Shown piece after piece: positions 1-10,393 of a stretch of DNA of 64,000 nucleotides. The notes beneath the pieces are model-generated. The model was not told the DNA's origin. It did no database searches and was given only the letters and a program-made list of their open reading frames with translations. Source of the DNA: Neisseriaceae bacterium (GTDB lineage Bacteria > Pseudomonadota > Gammaproteobacteria > Burkholderiales > Neisseriaceae); the NCBI GenBank assembly GCA_017458185.1, contig JAFTFY010000026.1, positions 1 through 64,000 of the forward strand, written 5' to 3'. Made by a program: the position numbers and the translations under genes. Each line of letters starts with the position of its first letter. Position 1 is the first letter of the stretch.

Positions 1-303
1 GTATCGCCACCAGTATTACCGCCAGTGTCGCCACCTGTGTTACCACCAGTGTCGCCACCTATATTACCGCCAGTATCGCTACCAGTGTTACCGCCAGTGT
101 CGCCACCAGTGTTACCGCCAGTGTCGCCACCTGTATTACCGCCAGTATCGCCACCAGTGTTACCGCCAGTGTCGCCACCTGTGTTGCCGCCAGTGTCGCC
201 ACCTGTATTACCGCCAGTGTCGCCACCAGTGTTACCGCCAGTGTCGCCACCAGTGTTACCGCCAGTATCGCCACCTGTATTACCGCCAGTGTCGCCACCA
301 GTA
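1..303 (-). repeat. 24 bp in-frame minisatellite encoding GGDTGGNT
   Basis: About 12.5 head-to-tail copies of a 24 bp unit, differing mainly at third codon positions, continue beyond the window edge. On the coding (minus) strand each unit gives Gly-Gly-Asp-Thr-Gly-Gly-Asn-Thr. The length is a multiple of three, so gain or loss of units would change protein length without a frameshift. The Gly/Asp/Asn content suggests a flexible linker, possibly calcium-binding (inference). Confidence 0.95.
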
Positions 304-3300
304 GTATTTTTATTGAACACCAAATTCAAAGCCAAAGCGTCATCAGACAATTTTATTTCTTGTCCTGTGGTTGTGGCGGTAACGCCTTGTTGCACAACCA
401 CATTGTTATTACTGCCAACACTAATGGCACCGCCATTGGATTTGATGATTAAGCCTACGGTGTCTTTATCGTTGATATTGCTATCACCGCTTAAATACGC
501 CGTAATATTGGTATTGCTTAAATCAGTGGCTTGTTTTGATGACAAAGACACAGCCCAGTCGCCATTTTTAATATTGTCAGGCAGATAGAAATTCAGGCTG
601 CCTACATTGACAATATTTTCTGCCGTGCGTTGATTCATTTGTGTGGCTTTGTTGGCAGAACCAATATTCACCGTGCCGCCGTTGCCGTCAATCACGCCCA
701 AATTGCGACCCCATGTCCAGTTCATCACCGAACCAGCACCGCCGCCGAGTACATTTAAGCCCTTGTAATCAACCGCTTGGTTAATGTTGATGATGGCGTT
801 ATCCACTTTTTGTGCGGCATTAAAAGTGCCTTTTTCAATGCCTTTTTTGGTTTTTTCTGTATTGATATACAGCGATTTTTTCGCGTCATCTTGGTGGAAA
901 CCAAATTCTTCCACTTGATATTGAGCGTCCGACAGAATATCAAACTCATTGCCTGTGCGTTTGTTTTCGGCAAACAGTTGCTGATTGACATTCACGCCAT
1001 TGGCAGAGTTAATCAGCACATATTTTTTGCCGTCATCATAATTGTTCAGGCTGCCTGAAAGTTTGATTTTATTGCCAAAATCAGCGGCATTATTGCCTGT
1101 TAATTGCAAAGCGGCGTGTTTGTCAGACAAATTGGCAAAGTTAATGGTTTGCCAACCTGTAACTTCGCTTGCTTTCAGGCTGCCGTTTTTCGCGTTAATG
1201 TTGAGTGTGGAACGGTCATTAGCATTCATGCTGTCTGAAACAGTGATATTGCCATTAACATTCAGCGTGCCCGTGGCGTTAGATGACAGTGTACTGGTTG
1301 AATTAAATTGAACAGAACCAATCGTGCCTGTGCCTGAAATAGTATTATTGGCATTACTTTGTTGAATATCTACACCCTTGATGGTATTGTTATTCAACGC
1401 CATATCTAATTGAGACGCTTTAACCACACCTTTGGCATTGCTGTTTTTCATATTCAGCACTTTGCCATTGACATTGTTTAATTCGCTGTTTGTTATGGTA
1501 GTTTTGCCATTTGCCGTTACATCACCTGTGATATTGGCTTTATTGATTGTGGCTTGGCTATTCACCAACACATTGCCGCCAATGTTTGTGCCGTCAATGT
1601 TTAAGGTATTGTTATTAACATCAACATCACCTTTCACTTCCCCACCTGTGAAAGACACTTTGGACGAAGCGTCAGAATAGAATGACTTAAAGCCATCTAT
1701 GGTGCTGTTGGTAATCTCCACCGTGCTGTTATCTTCGGTATCAATATCGATATTTTGGACGGTACTGTCCGCAATTTTAATCGTTTTTTGATTACTCGGA
1801 AGTGCATTAGAAAGCGAAGATTTTTTACTCCAAAGACTACCTACGGTTGAGTTTTCAATCGTGATATTAGGGGTATAAACACCTCGTTCTATATCTTTGC
1901 TACCCACAATATTGCCTGTGGTTGCGTTTTTAATGTTCAGCGTGTCTTCTTTAACAACTTCAACTGTGCCAACCACAGTGCTGTTATCAATAGTAACCGA
2001 ACCTCGATTGTCATCAGCACCAGTATTGACATTGCCACCAATGGTAGCTTTGTTTTCAATCACCAACGCTTTACCTTCTGTATTCAGGTTGCCTGAAACG
2101 GTAGTGTGATTGAGCGTAACCGTGCTATTGGCATTCGTTGATTGAACATTGCCACCCACTTTGGCTTGGTTTATATCCAGCGTTTTATCGCCTGAATAAG
2201 TTACATTGCCTGTAACGCTTGAGCCGTCTTTAATAGCAACGGCACCACCTGTTGCGGTTACGCTGCCTGAAACTTGGCTACCGCTTTGAATGGTGAGTTG
2301 ATTTTTGCCTGCATTGACATTTTGGGCAACTTTGGCATTTGCTAATTCAACGCTTGAACTTTCGGCAGATTGATTAGAGTCAAAATTATTGATAGAGGCG
2401 TTTCTAATCGTAACTTGACTATTTTCAAAGGTATCTACCGAAACATTACCAACGCTTGCGGCGGCTTGAATGGTAATCTTTTTACCGCCAGTACCACCTT
2501 GTGCGGTAACACTGCCGTCAATCTTACCACCGTTAATTTGCACATTTTTAGTTTGGTTGGCATTAACCGACTGTGCATTGGTATTGGTTAAGTTGAGTGT
2601 GTCGGCGTTAATGGCATTGACCACACCACTAACTGTGTTTTTGTTGAGCGTGATTTTTTCCGTGCCAGCACCACTATTCAAACCAAACGATGTGATTTCA
2701 CTGTTGCTAATGCTCACTTCTGCCTTGTCAGACGCACTCATATGCACTGCTTTGGCAGTGGATTGTTTAACGGTTAATTTTTTCAGGTTGCCTTTACCTG
2801 TATCAATGTTGCCCAAGTTTTTGGCTTGGTCAATGTTCATAGTCAAACCGTCTTTGTCCGAACCATTAACGGCTAAACCTTGATAATTAGCATTCGGTTT
2901 CACATTCACCGTTGCGTCAGCAGTGTTTTTTGCCGCATTAAACGCACCACTAAATGTTTGAGCAGGGTTAGCCTGTGTGTCTGTGGTGTATGTGGTGTTG
3001 GTTAAGATATTCCACACTTTTGGGTCAGCAGGAGGCACAACAGGATCGGTTGTATTGTTTTGCGACATAGTCAAGTCTAAATTCTTGCCTTGAACTTTAA
3101 TGCCGCCTAAATCGGTTTTTGCGGTAATACCTTGATAAACCGTACCTTTGCCGTTCCACGAAACGCTTTTTTCGCTTTCAATTAAATGCACGGTATCATT
3201 TTGTTTTAAGGTCGCGTCCCCTGGAATATAAGCATTCACAGGTGCATTACCCAATGTGGCAGAACCCGCATATAAAGCCGTATCATTGGCTTTTACATCA

Positions 3301-5021
3301 TTGGGCAGATAAAAGTTATATTCCGTAAAACCGCCCACTTCACCAAAAGCAAACAGCGTATTCATTGGTGTGCGGCTTGTATCATCTTTGCTTTTTGCAC
3401 CGATATTTAACACCGCATTATTGCCGACTTTGCCTTTATCGCCATATACGGCTTGCAAATGGGTAACCGCACCGTTCAAGAAATTGACTGTGCCATTGAC
3501 CGTACCCATATCGCCCAAATATACGCCACCCCAAATATCATCTTGGTTTTGTTGATTGATACTGCCGATATGACCACCGTTGATATTGATTGTGTTATTG
3601 TGGGTTGATTTTTCATTATTACTCGAACCAGCAATAACAAAACCTGCCTTGCCACCATTGATATTAACAATATTACCTTGCGTGTCGTTTTCTACGGAAT
3701 GACCGCCTTGTATTATTGCCACTTCGCCGTCATCGAGATTAACCGTGTTGTCAATAGCCTTACCTTCTTCGGCATAACCGCCATAGATAAAGGCTACTTG
3801 TGCAATACTTTTTGCATTAACGGTATTTCTTTGGACATTTTTTTGTAAGGCATAGCCGCCTGCAACACTAACTGTGTTTTGGTCAAAATCCCCCAAAGGT
3901 AATGCCACATTGACTACTTGATCTTCGTTATAAAATACATTGCTATCAATGTATTCGGCTAACAATTTTTTGTAGTCATTGACAGAATAAACGGGGATAT
4001 TTTCAGGTTGTTTAGCGTATGATTTATAACTATCAGCACACAAATAACCGGGTTTATCAGAACAAGGTTTCCAATCCCATTCAACAGGTTCATAAACGCC
4101 AAAATATTCCTGTGCAATAGAAACACCATTTGTTTCACTGTATGCTATTCCCGCACCTGTAACGGTAAATTCAGGCTTAACCAAAGAAGTATAGTGTCCG
4201 ATTAAATGTTTAAAAGCATCAGGGTCGTTTGGATTTTCCGCATAACTCAAATTTCGTTTTTTATGTACTTCGCATTCTGCACTGTTAAAATCAGTAACAC
4301 AGGACTTTTCGCCATACCAAGAAGTAACTGCTGCACCTGGATCTTCTAAATATGTATTTCCTCCCCACGCTAAATTTTCACCAGCATACTGTGCCCCATC
4401 AACAGGTCTTTTAAGTTCTGGGTGATTTTTGTCAGTAGCAGCGTAATCAGAGGCAATTTGTGCCATAGCCATAGCCGCATGGCTGACTTTTAATTCAGGA
4501 ATGGTTTTGTTTTCTACTTTGGCTTCTTCGGCACGCAATTCATTGGAGCGTTGAATAATCTTTAATGATTCATACATTTTCAACAAATTAGTTGCGTCAT
4601 TCTTTTCCCCCAATTTCACCGCAGAATTAAACCAAGTAGGCGTATTGGCGTGATTACCTGTAACAATTTGCACCGCTTCTGTGGCGTTTTGATTTTCAAA
4701 AAAGCCTTTGGAACCTTCGGCGTATTTGCTGTTATTTACAGGGACGAAAAAATTATCATCATACGAGCCAGAAAGAGAGAGATTGGTTTTATTGGTAAAT
4801 CTTGTCTCCGACATCACTTCCCAAGTATCAGCCGCCGCAGGTGTTGTCATTAAGCCAGAACCTACTGCTGTTACGGCTACCGCAAGCGTTAAAGCCGCTT
4901 TACCCATCACTGACGAAACAGTGGATTTGCAAGAAGATTTGCCGTGTGCGTGCGTATTTTCCGCAACAACCATAAATGCACCGCGTTGTTGGTTGAAAAT
5001 CACTCGATATTGTTTGTTCAT
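1..5021 (-). CDS. Giant ESPR/CAP-domain secreted adhesin-like protein, C-terminus outside window
   Basis: The frame is open from the ATG at 5021-5019 to the left edge (1673 codons) and begins MNKQYRVIFNQQRGAFMVVA, an extended signal peptide region typical of type V (autotransporter or two-partner) secretion, followed by a hydrophobic stretch ending near PAAAD. Residues about 160-310 resemble a CAP/SCP domain: HAAMAMAQ, a GENLAWG block, AAVTSWYGEKS and GHYTSLV. The rest is a long Asn/Thr/Val-rich passenger of short beta-strand-like repeats (patterns such as VGGNV, NITGDV, TINKA), as in beta-helix adhesins, with two related blocks near NFYLPNDVK and NFYLPDNIK. After residue 1573 it enters GGDTGGNT repeats. 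A GGAGA ribosome binding site lies about 8 nt before the start. A beta-barrel or other C-terminal anchor would lie to the left and cannot be seen. Surface exposure is inferred from the family; the function is unknown. Confidence 0.9.
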   Translation of the reverse strand, partial: MNKQYRVIFNQQRGAFMVVAENTHAHGKSSCKSTVSSVMGKAALTLAVAVTAVGSGLMTTPAAADTWEVMSETRFTNKTNLSLSGSYDDNFFVPVNNSKYAEGSKGFFENQNATEAVQIVTGNHANTPTWFNSAVKLGEKNDATNLLKMYESLKIIQRSNELRAEEAKVENKTIPELKVSHAAMAMAQIASDYAATDKNHPELKRPVDGAQYAGENLAWGGNTYLEDPGAAVTSWYGEKSCVTDFNSAECEVHKKRNLSYAENPNDPDAFKHLIGHYTSLVKPEFTVTGAGIAYSETNGVSIAQEYFGVYEPVEWDWKPCSDKPGYLCADSYKSYAKQPENIPVYSVNDYKKLLAEYIDSNVFYNEDQVVNVALPLGDFDQNTVSVAGGYALQKNVQRNTVNAKSIAQVAFIYGGYAEEGKAIDNTVNLDDGEVAIIQGGHSVENDTQGNIVNINGGKAGFVIAGSSNNEKSTHNNTININGGHIGSINQQNQDDIWGGVYLGDMGTVNGTVNFLNGAVTHLQAVYGDKGKVGNNAVLNIGAKSKDDTSRTPMNTLFAFGEVGGFTEYNFYLPNDVKANDTALYAGSATLGNAPVNAYIPGDATLKQNDTVHLIESEKSVSWNGKGTVYQGITAKTDLGGIKVQGKNLDLTMSQNNTTDPVVPPADPKVWNILTNTTYTTDTQANPAQTFSGAFNAAKNTADATVNVKPNANYQGLAVNGSDKDGLTMNIDQAKNLGNIDTGKGNLKKLTVKQSTAKAVHMSASDKAEVSISNSEITSFGLNSGAGTEKITLNKNTVSGVVNAINADTLNLTNTNAQSVNANQTKNVQINGGKIDGSVTAQGGTGGKKITIQAAASVGNVSVDTFENSQVTIRNASINNFDSNQSAESSSVELANAKVAQNVNAGKNQLTIQSGSQVSGSVTATGGAVAIKDGSSVTGNVTYSGDKTLDINQAKVGGNVQSTNANSTVTLNHTTVSGNLNTEGKALVIENKATIGGNVNTGADDNRGSVTIDNSTVVGTVEVVKEDTLNIKNATTGNIVGSKDIERGVYTPNITIENSTVGSLWSKKSSLSNALPSNQKTIKIADSTVQNIDIDTEDNSTVEITNSTIDGFKSFYSDASSKVSFTGGEVKGDVDVNNNTLNIDGTNIGGNVLVNSQATINKANITGDVTANGKTTITNSELNNVNGKVLNMKNSNAKGVVKASQLDMALNNNTIKGVDIQQSNANNTISGTGTIGSVQFNSTSTLSSNATGTLNVNGNITVSDSMNANDRSTLNINAKNGSLKASEVTGWQTINFANLSDKHAALQLTGNNAADFGNKIKLSGSLNNYDDGKKYVLINSANGVNVNQQLFAENKRTGNEFDILSDAQYQVEEFGFHQDDAKKSLYINTEKTKKGIEKGTFNAAQKVDNAIININQAVDYKGLNVLGGGAGSVMNWTWGRNLGVIDGNGGTVNIGSANKATQMNQRTAENIVNVGSLNFYLPDNIKNGDWAVSLSSKQATDLSNTNITAYLSGDSNINDKDTVGLIIKSNGGAISVGSNNNVVVQQGVTATTTGQEIKLSDDALALNLVFNKNTTGGDTGGNTGGDTGGNTGGDTGGNTGGDTGGNTGGDTGGNTGGDTGGNTGGDTGGNTGGDTGGNTGGDTGGNTGSDTGGNIGGDTGGNTGGDTGGNTGGD

Positions 5022-5159
5022 AGTTGGGTTCTCCAAAAAGTTTGATTTAAATGAAAAAAGACAATGAAAACCTTATCAACCCTTGACTGCCAAGATATAC
5101 AGCGATAAACTTTGCTGTTGATACACAAAAGCATTCAACATAATCGATAAATTCTGTTG

Positions 5160-5184
5160 ATTATCGCACGCCCCCCCCCGACAA
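5160..5184 (-). promoter_or_regulatory. Candidate phase-variable promoter with G9 tract in the spacer
   Basis: On the minus strand TTGTCG (5184-5179, 4/6 match to -35) and GATAAT (5165-5160, 5/6 match to -10) flank a spacer of 13 bp made mostly of the G run (5179-5171, the first G shared with the -35). Neisseria opc and porA are known to switch expression through homopolymeric tracts in this position. A 13 bp spacer is short; four more G would give 17 bp. The predicted leader is about 130 nt. Confidence 0.5.
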
Positions 5185-5564
5185 GAAAACGTCCGACTTT
5201 TAAACACGATATGACAAAAAAATCACATTATTCACAACGAATAATTGTTTCAGGCTACCTGAAAGTATTCATTCCGTCTTCTTGCGTACGGAGATTGCCA
5301 CGCCGTGAATTGCATTCAAGTCTCGCTATGGCGGTAAAACTTTCAGGCAGCCTGAAAATGTTGATTTATCTCAAATAAGAAAATAAAATGCTTTTTTAAT
5401 ATTATTTTTAGCATAAAATTTCACTATTTTTATAAAGCGTGATATTTTGTATAAACATTCTATAAAAATTCAAAATCGAGAATTAAAATTTTAATTTTTG
5501 TTTATTAAATTGATAAAAATTTCTTAAAATAAAAATAAATTAAAATTATATACCACAATAGCGG

Positions 5565-5573
5565 TGATACAAT
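5565..5573 (+). promoter_or_regulatory. Candidate extended -10 promoter of gdhA
   Basis: TGATACAAT gives a TGn motif directly followed by TACAAT (5568-5573), preceded by AT-rich DNA. The expected -35 window has no good match, as allowed for extended -10 promoters. The predicted start is about 65 nt upstream of the gdhA ATG. Confidence 0.4.
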
Positions 5574-5630
5574 GCACTGCAACATTGGGGGCATTCCCAA
5601 AAAACCTTTCATTTTTTGCAAACTTGTTAG

Positions 5631-6986
<1,356 letters not shown>

Positions 6987-7007
6987 GTTTATTGGTTTTA
7001 TAGCGAT

Positions 7008-7036
7008 AAAAGCACACTCGATGAGTGTGCTTTTTT
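7008..7036 (+). terminator. Rho-independent terminator of gdhA
   Basis: Perfect hairpin: AAAGCACACTC, loop GAT, then GAGTGTGCTTT, running into T6. It begins about 22 nt after the gdhA stop. A DUS follows at 7039-7055. Confidence 0.9.
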
Positions 7037-7057
7037 GTTTTCAGGCTGCCTGAAAAC

Positions 7058-7105
7058 AGTGAGTAGTGAGTAGTGAGTAGTTATTTAGCTTCGCCTGCTG
7101 GCGAA
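7058..7105. repeat. Partial copy of the AGTGAGC palindromic element (one arm)
   Basis: Tandem AGTGAGT units followed by AGTTATTTAG and a small hairpin CTTCGCCTGCTGGCGAA match the outer arm of the large palindromes at 27770-27965 and 33498-33704. The opposite arm is missing; a Correia-like element begins 5 bases later. Confidence 0.7.
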
Positions 7106-7110
7106 ACAAA

Positions 7111-7216
7111 TATAGTCGATTCACAGCAAAATCATGCAGCGTTACTTCGCCTTGCCGTATTATTTATACTGTCGTAGGCTCACTGCCTTGCCTGTTTTTG
7201 CTGTGAACCGACTATA
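7111..7216. mobile_element. Correia-like miniature element, copy 1 (106 bp)
   Basis: Terminal inverted repeats TATAGTCGATTCACAGCAAA and its complement differ at one position. The interior CGCCTTGCCGTATTATTTAT and TACTGTC resemble the core of neisserial Correia repeat enclosed elements (CGTACTATTTGTACTGTCTG). Two further copies, also exactly 106 bp, lie at 17560 and 20251. Confidence 0.8.
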
Positions 7217-7234
7217 TATTTTGGTATAGTCAAA

Positions 7235-7260
7235 CAAGCACACTTTGAAAGGTGTGCTTG
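7235..7260 (+). terminator. Hairpin between gdhA and gpmI
   Basis: CAAGCACAC, an 8-nt loop, then GTGTGCTTG, followed by CTTGTTT. The stem resembles the gdhA terminator stem. The T run is weak, so it may be a second terminator or only a structural repeat. Confidence 0.4.
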
Positions 7261-7335
7261 CTTGTTTCAGGCTGCCTGAAAACTACTTGTTTCTTTAAGA
7301 ACACCGCAAAACGCAAATTTTGGCGATAAATCGAC

Positions 7336-7341
7336 TATAAT
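7336..7341 (+). promoter_or_regulatory. -10 box upstream of gpmI
   Basis: A perfect TATAAT lies 33 nt before the gpmI ATG. No convincing -35 is seen at normal spacing. Confidence 0.35.
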
Positions 7342-7373
7342 AGCACCTTATTTTTTCATTGATTTTAATCACC

Positions 7374-8915
7374 ATGACTTCTTCTATTTCTTTACGCAAA
7401 AAACCTGTTATCTTGTTGATTTTAGACGGTTTTGGGGTGCGGGCTGCGGCTGATGATAATGCTGTGTCAAATGCGGCTACGCCTGTTTTGGATAGTTTGT
7501 ATCAACGCTATGCGACTGGCACGATTGACGCTTCTGAACGCCGTGTGGGCTTGCCCACTGGGCAGTTTGGTAATTCCGAAGTGGGGCATTTGAATATCGG
7601 GGCAGGGCGTGTGGTTACGCAGGATATTACGCGTATTGATATTGCGGTGGAAGAAAATAGGCTGGCTGAAAACCCTGTGTTGCAACAGGCATTGAATACG
7701 GCTCAAAATGGCAAACTGCATTTGTTTGGTTTGTTTTCGGACGGCGGCGTGCATAGCCATTTGTCGCATATTTTTGCAGTGGCAGATTGTGCGTTGCAAA
7801 AAGGGGTGCAACAAATTGTGTTTCACCCATTTTTGGACGGACGCGATACGCCGCCTAAAAGTGCGGAAAAATATTTGCAACAATTAGATGATTATTGTGC
7901 TAAACACCCACAAGCGACAACTGGCGTGGTTGTGGGGCGTTTTTATGCCATGGATCGGGACAATCGCTGGGAACGCGTGGAAAAAGCCTATAACGCCTTA
8001 ACAGGGGCAGGGGCGGATTTTCAGGCAGCCTGTGCGATAGACGCATTAAAACAAGCATACAATCGTGATGAAAACGATGAATTTGTGCAAGCGACTGTGG
8101 TTAATCCGAACGCGTTTGTGGCAGATAACGATACGGTGCTCTTTTTGAATTTCCGAGCCGACCGTGCAAGAGAACTCACCAAAGCATTGACTTTTGCCGA
8201 TTTTAATGGCTTTTCGCGACAAAAGTCGCCAAAGTTAGCGTTTTTTGCGTCTATTACGGCTTACGGTGCGGAATTTCAAAATCCTGTAATGTTTCCGCCA
8301 CAAACCATTGAAAACGGTTTTGGTGAATATATTTCGGGCTATGGTTTGCGGCAGTTACGCATTGCGGAAACGGAAAAATATCCGCATGTTACTTATTTTT
8401 TCAACGGCGGCAATGAAACGCCGTATGACGGCGAAGAACGCATTTTGGTGCCGTCTCCGAAAGTTGCCACTTATGATTTACAGCCTGAAATGTCGGCATT
8501 TACTGTGGCAAATCACATTGTTGAAGCGGTAGAAAACGACCGTTTTGATGTGATTATTTGCAATTTTGCCAACGGCGATATGGTGGGGCATACAGGCGTT
8601 TTTCAGGCAGCCGTTAAAGCGGTGGAAACATTAGATAAGTGTTTGGGGCAGATTATCACCGCCGTGCAAAATCAAGGCGGCGAAGTGTTGATTGTTGCCG
8701 ATCACGGCAACTGCGAGCAAATGTTTGATTCTGAAAACAATCAGCCGCACACGCAACACACCACAAATCCTGTGCCGTTTATTTATGTGGGCGAGCCTGC
8801 ACAAATTAAATCGGGCGGGGCGTTAAAAGATATTGCACCGACATTGTTAGCGATGTTAGGCTTACCGCAACCTGTTGAAATGAATGGGGAAAATTTAATA
8901 TTATGGCAAAAATAA
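7374..8915 (+). CDS. gpmI: 2,3-bisphosphoglycerate-independent phosphoglycerate mutase
   Basis: Interconverts 3- and 2-phosphoglycerate in glycolysis using two Mn ions and a phosphoserine intermediate. Signatures: metal-binding LLILDGFG at the N-terminus, the nucleophile-serine block GNSEVGHLNIGAGR, HPFLDGRDTPP, GRFYAMDRDNRW and the C-terminal metal block VADHGNCEQM. From the ATG at 7374 the protein is 513 residues, the family length; an in-frame TTG at 7359 would add five residues and is less likely. No clear ribosome binding site is visible. The end overlaps envC by 13 nt, so the two are probably co-transcribed. Confidence 0.96.
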   Translation: MTSSISLRKKPVILLILDGFGVRAAADDNAVSNAATPVLDSLYQRYATGTIDASERRVGLPTGQFGNSEVGHLNIGAGRVVTQDITRIDIAVEENRLAENPVLQQALNTAQNGKLHLFGLFSDGGVHSHLSHIFAVADCALQKGVQQIVFHPFLDGRDTPPKSAEKYLQQLDDYCAKHPQATTGVVVGRFYAMDRDNRWERVEKAYNALTGAGADFQAACAIDALKQAYNRDENDEFVQATVVNPNAFVADNDTVLFLNFRADRARELTKALTFADFNGFSRQKSPKLAFFASITAYGAEFQNPVMFPPQTIENGFGEYISGYGLRQLRIAETEKYPHVTYFFNGGNETPYDGEERILVPSPKVATYDLQPEMSAFTVANHIVEAVENDRFDVIICNFANGDMVGHTGVFQAAVKAVETLDKCLGQIITAVQNQGGEVLIVADHGNCEQMFDSENNQPHTQHTTNPVPFIYVGEPAQIKSGGALKDIAPTLLAMLGLPQPVEMNGENLILWQK

Positions 8916-10063
8916 ATCGTTTATTTGTGAGTGTGGTGTGTGCTTTTTTGGTACACAACGCTCTGGCTGCACCTGAAACTTCGCAACAAGAACTCGACAA
9001 CATTCGCCAAGAAATTCAGGCAGCCGATAAAGATATACGCAACAAAAAAGCCCAGCAAGATAAACTGGCTGCACAAATTCGTGCAACCGATAAAGAATTG
9101 TCTAAACAAAGGGCAGAATTAGCCAAAATTCAAAACGAAAAACAAGTGGCAGTCGCCGAATTAGAACGCTTGCAACAAGACGCTATGGCGTTAGAAAGTC
9201 GCATTGAAGCCATGAAAGGGCAGGTAGCACGGCTGTTGGATAGCCGCTATCGCAATCGCCGCCCCGAAGCGATGATTATGTTGTTGCAAAACAAAGATCC
9301 AAACGAAAAAGGACGGCAGTTAGAATACCTGCGGCAAATTCAAGCGGCAAATCGTCAAGCATTAACAAATTTTGCCGAGCAGCAAAATCAACTGCAACAA
9401 CAAAGCGAGTTAATCAATCAACAAATGGCAAAAATTCAATCGCTGATGGATGAACAACGCAAAATCATCGCTGATTTAGAAAAACAAAAGAAAAGCAATT
9501 TATCCGCGGCGGCTAAATTAGATAATGAAATTTCCGCAAACGAACAAAAAATCAAAGGCTTACGCCAAGATGAACAGCGAATAGTCGGCGTGTTAAAAAA
9601 CATTGCCGAACGCAATCGGGTCGCCAAAAAAGAGAGTCAGCCTGTTTTCAGGCAGCCTGAAAACAATGCCAACACCGCTTTTGGCAAATTACAAGGCAAA
9701 TTGCCTATGCCGATGAGTGGCAAAATCGCAGGGCGTTTTGGCGATGATAAACCGTCAGGCGGCGTGTATAACGGCATTTACATTGCGGGCAACGCAGGCA
9801 CTGTGCGAGCCGTGGCAGGCGGCACAGTGGCTTACGCACGAGAATTGCGTGGCTACGGTAACACCGTCATCATCGACCACGATGGCGATTACTTAACCAT
9901 TTATTCGGGCTTGTCGATGTTCGCCGTAACTGCTGGCGAAAGCGTTTCTGCTAAACAACAAATCGGTGTCAGCGGTGCCATGCCAGACGATATTGCAGGG
10001 CTGTATTTTGAATTACGCTACCGCACCAAACCCTTAAATCCTGCGGCGTGGGTGAAAAGGTAA
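8903..10063 (+). CDS. envC: Murein hydrolase activator, EnvC/LytM-like
   Basis: A signal peptide (MAKINRLFVSVVCAFLVHNALA) is followed by a long Glu/Gln/Lys-rich coiled coil (about residues 25-235), then a C-terminal M23/LytM domain (about 270-386) beginning near GKIAGRFGDDKPSGGVYNG. The zinc-ligand positions of active LytM enzymes are replaced (GVYNGIYI instead of a His/Asp motif, YSGLS instead of HxH), the hallmark of catalytically dead EnvC proteins, which activate periplasmic amidases at the septum. The gene starts inside the end of gpmI, suggesting translational coupling. A DUS inside the gene encodes VFRQPEN. Confidence 0.9.
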   Translation: MAKINRLFVSVVCAFLVHNALAAPETSQQELDNIRQEIQAADKDIRNKKAQQDKLAAQIRATDKELSKQRAELAKIQNEKQVAVAELERLQQDAMALESRIEAMKGQVARLLDSRYRNRRPEAMIMLLQNKDPNEKGRQLEYLRQIQAANRQALTNFAEQQNQLQQQSELINQQMAKIQSLMDEQRKIIADLEKQKKSNLSAAAKLDNEISANEQKIKGLRQDEQRIVGVLKNIAERNRVAKKESQPVFRQPENNANTAFGKLQGKLPMPMSGKIAGRFGDDKPSGGVYNGIYIAGNAGTVRAVAGGTVAYARELRGYGNTVIIDHDGDYLTIYSGLSMFAVTAGESVSAKQQIGVSGAMPDDIAGLYFELRYRTKPLNPAAWVKR

Positions 10064-10393
10064 TTATTTTTCAGGCTGCCTGAAAATAAAAAAACCGCCC
10101 TGAATGAATTGCATAGCAATTCATCAACGCTGATAAGCGTTGTAACGGACTTATCTGCTATCATTTCAGGTAGCCTTAAATTGCTTACGAACCTTGTCGT
10201 TACAACGCCTGCGGCGTTGGTAAAAAAATCTACGATTTTTTTACTGGATTACCACGCCAAGCCTTTCGGCTTGGCTCGTAATGACACACAGGATTAAATT
10301 AAGATTGTAGCGTATTGACGCACAGTGCGTTATTTTTATTTTTTGTATTTTGAAGTTGTTTGACTATATTGTTTTCAGGCTGCCTGAAATATT
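10064..10393. other. Intergenic repeat region between envC and gpsA
   Basis: No gene is seen. It contains a DUS at 10069-10085, a variant CAGGTAGCCT near 10168, a cluster of short hairpins (GCAATTCATCAACGC region, AACGCCTGCGGCGTT, AAATCTACGATTTTTTT) and a dispersed-repeat arm ending GGCTCGTAATGACAC (about 10245-10290), then another DUS before gpsA at about 10374-10390. The two genes converge here, so some hairpins may stop transcription. Confidence 0.6.

Noticed and set aside
1..303. CRISPR-like array
   Set aside because: Units are contiguous 24 bp tandem copies without unique spacers and lie in a coding frame.
25..588. Plus-strand proline-rich frame (PPVSPPVLP repeats)
   Set aside because: It is the antisense reading of the adhesin minisatellite; the minus frame is open for 5 kb, has a signal peptide, a ribosome binding site and domains.
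9436..9627. Small minus-strand frame inside envC
   Set aside because: Antisense of the coiled-coil codons with no independent evidence.
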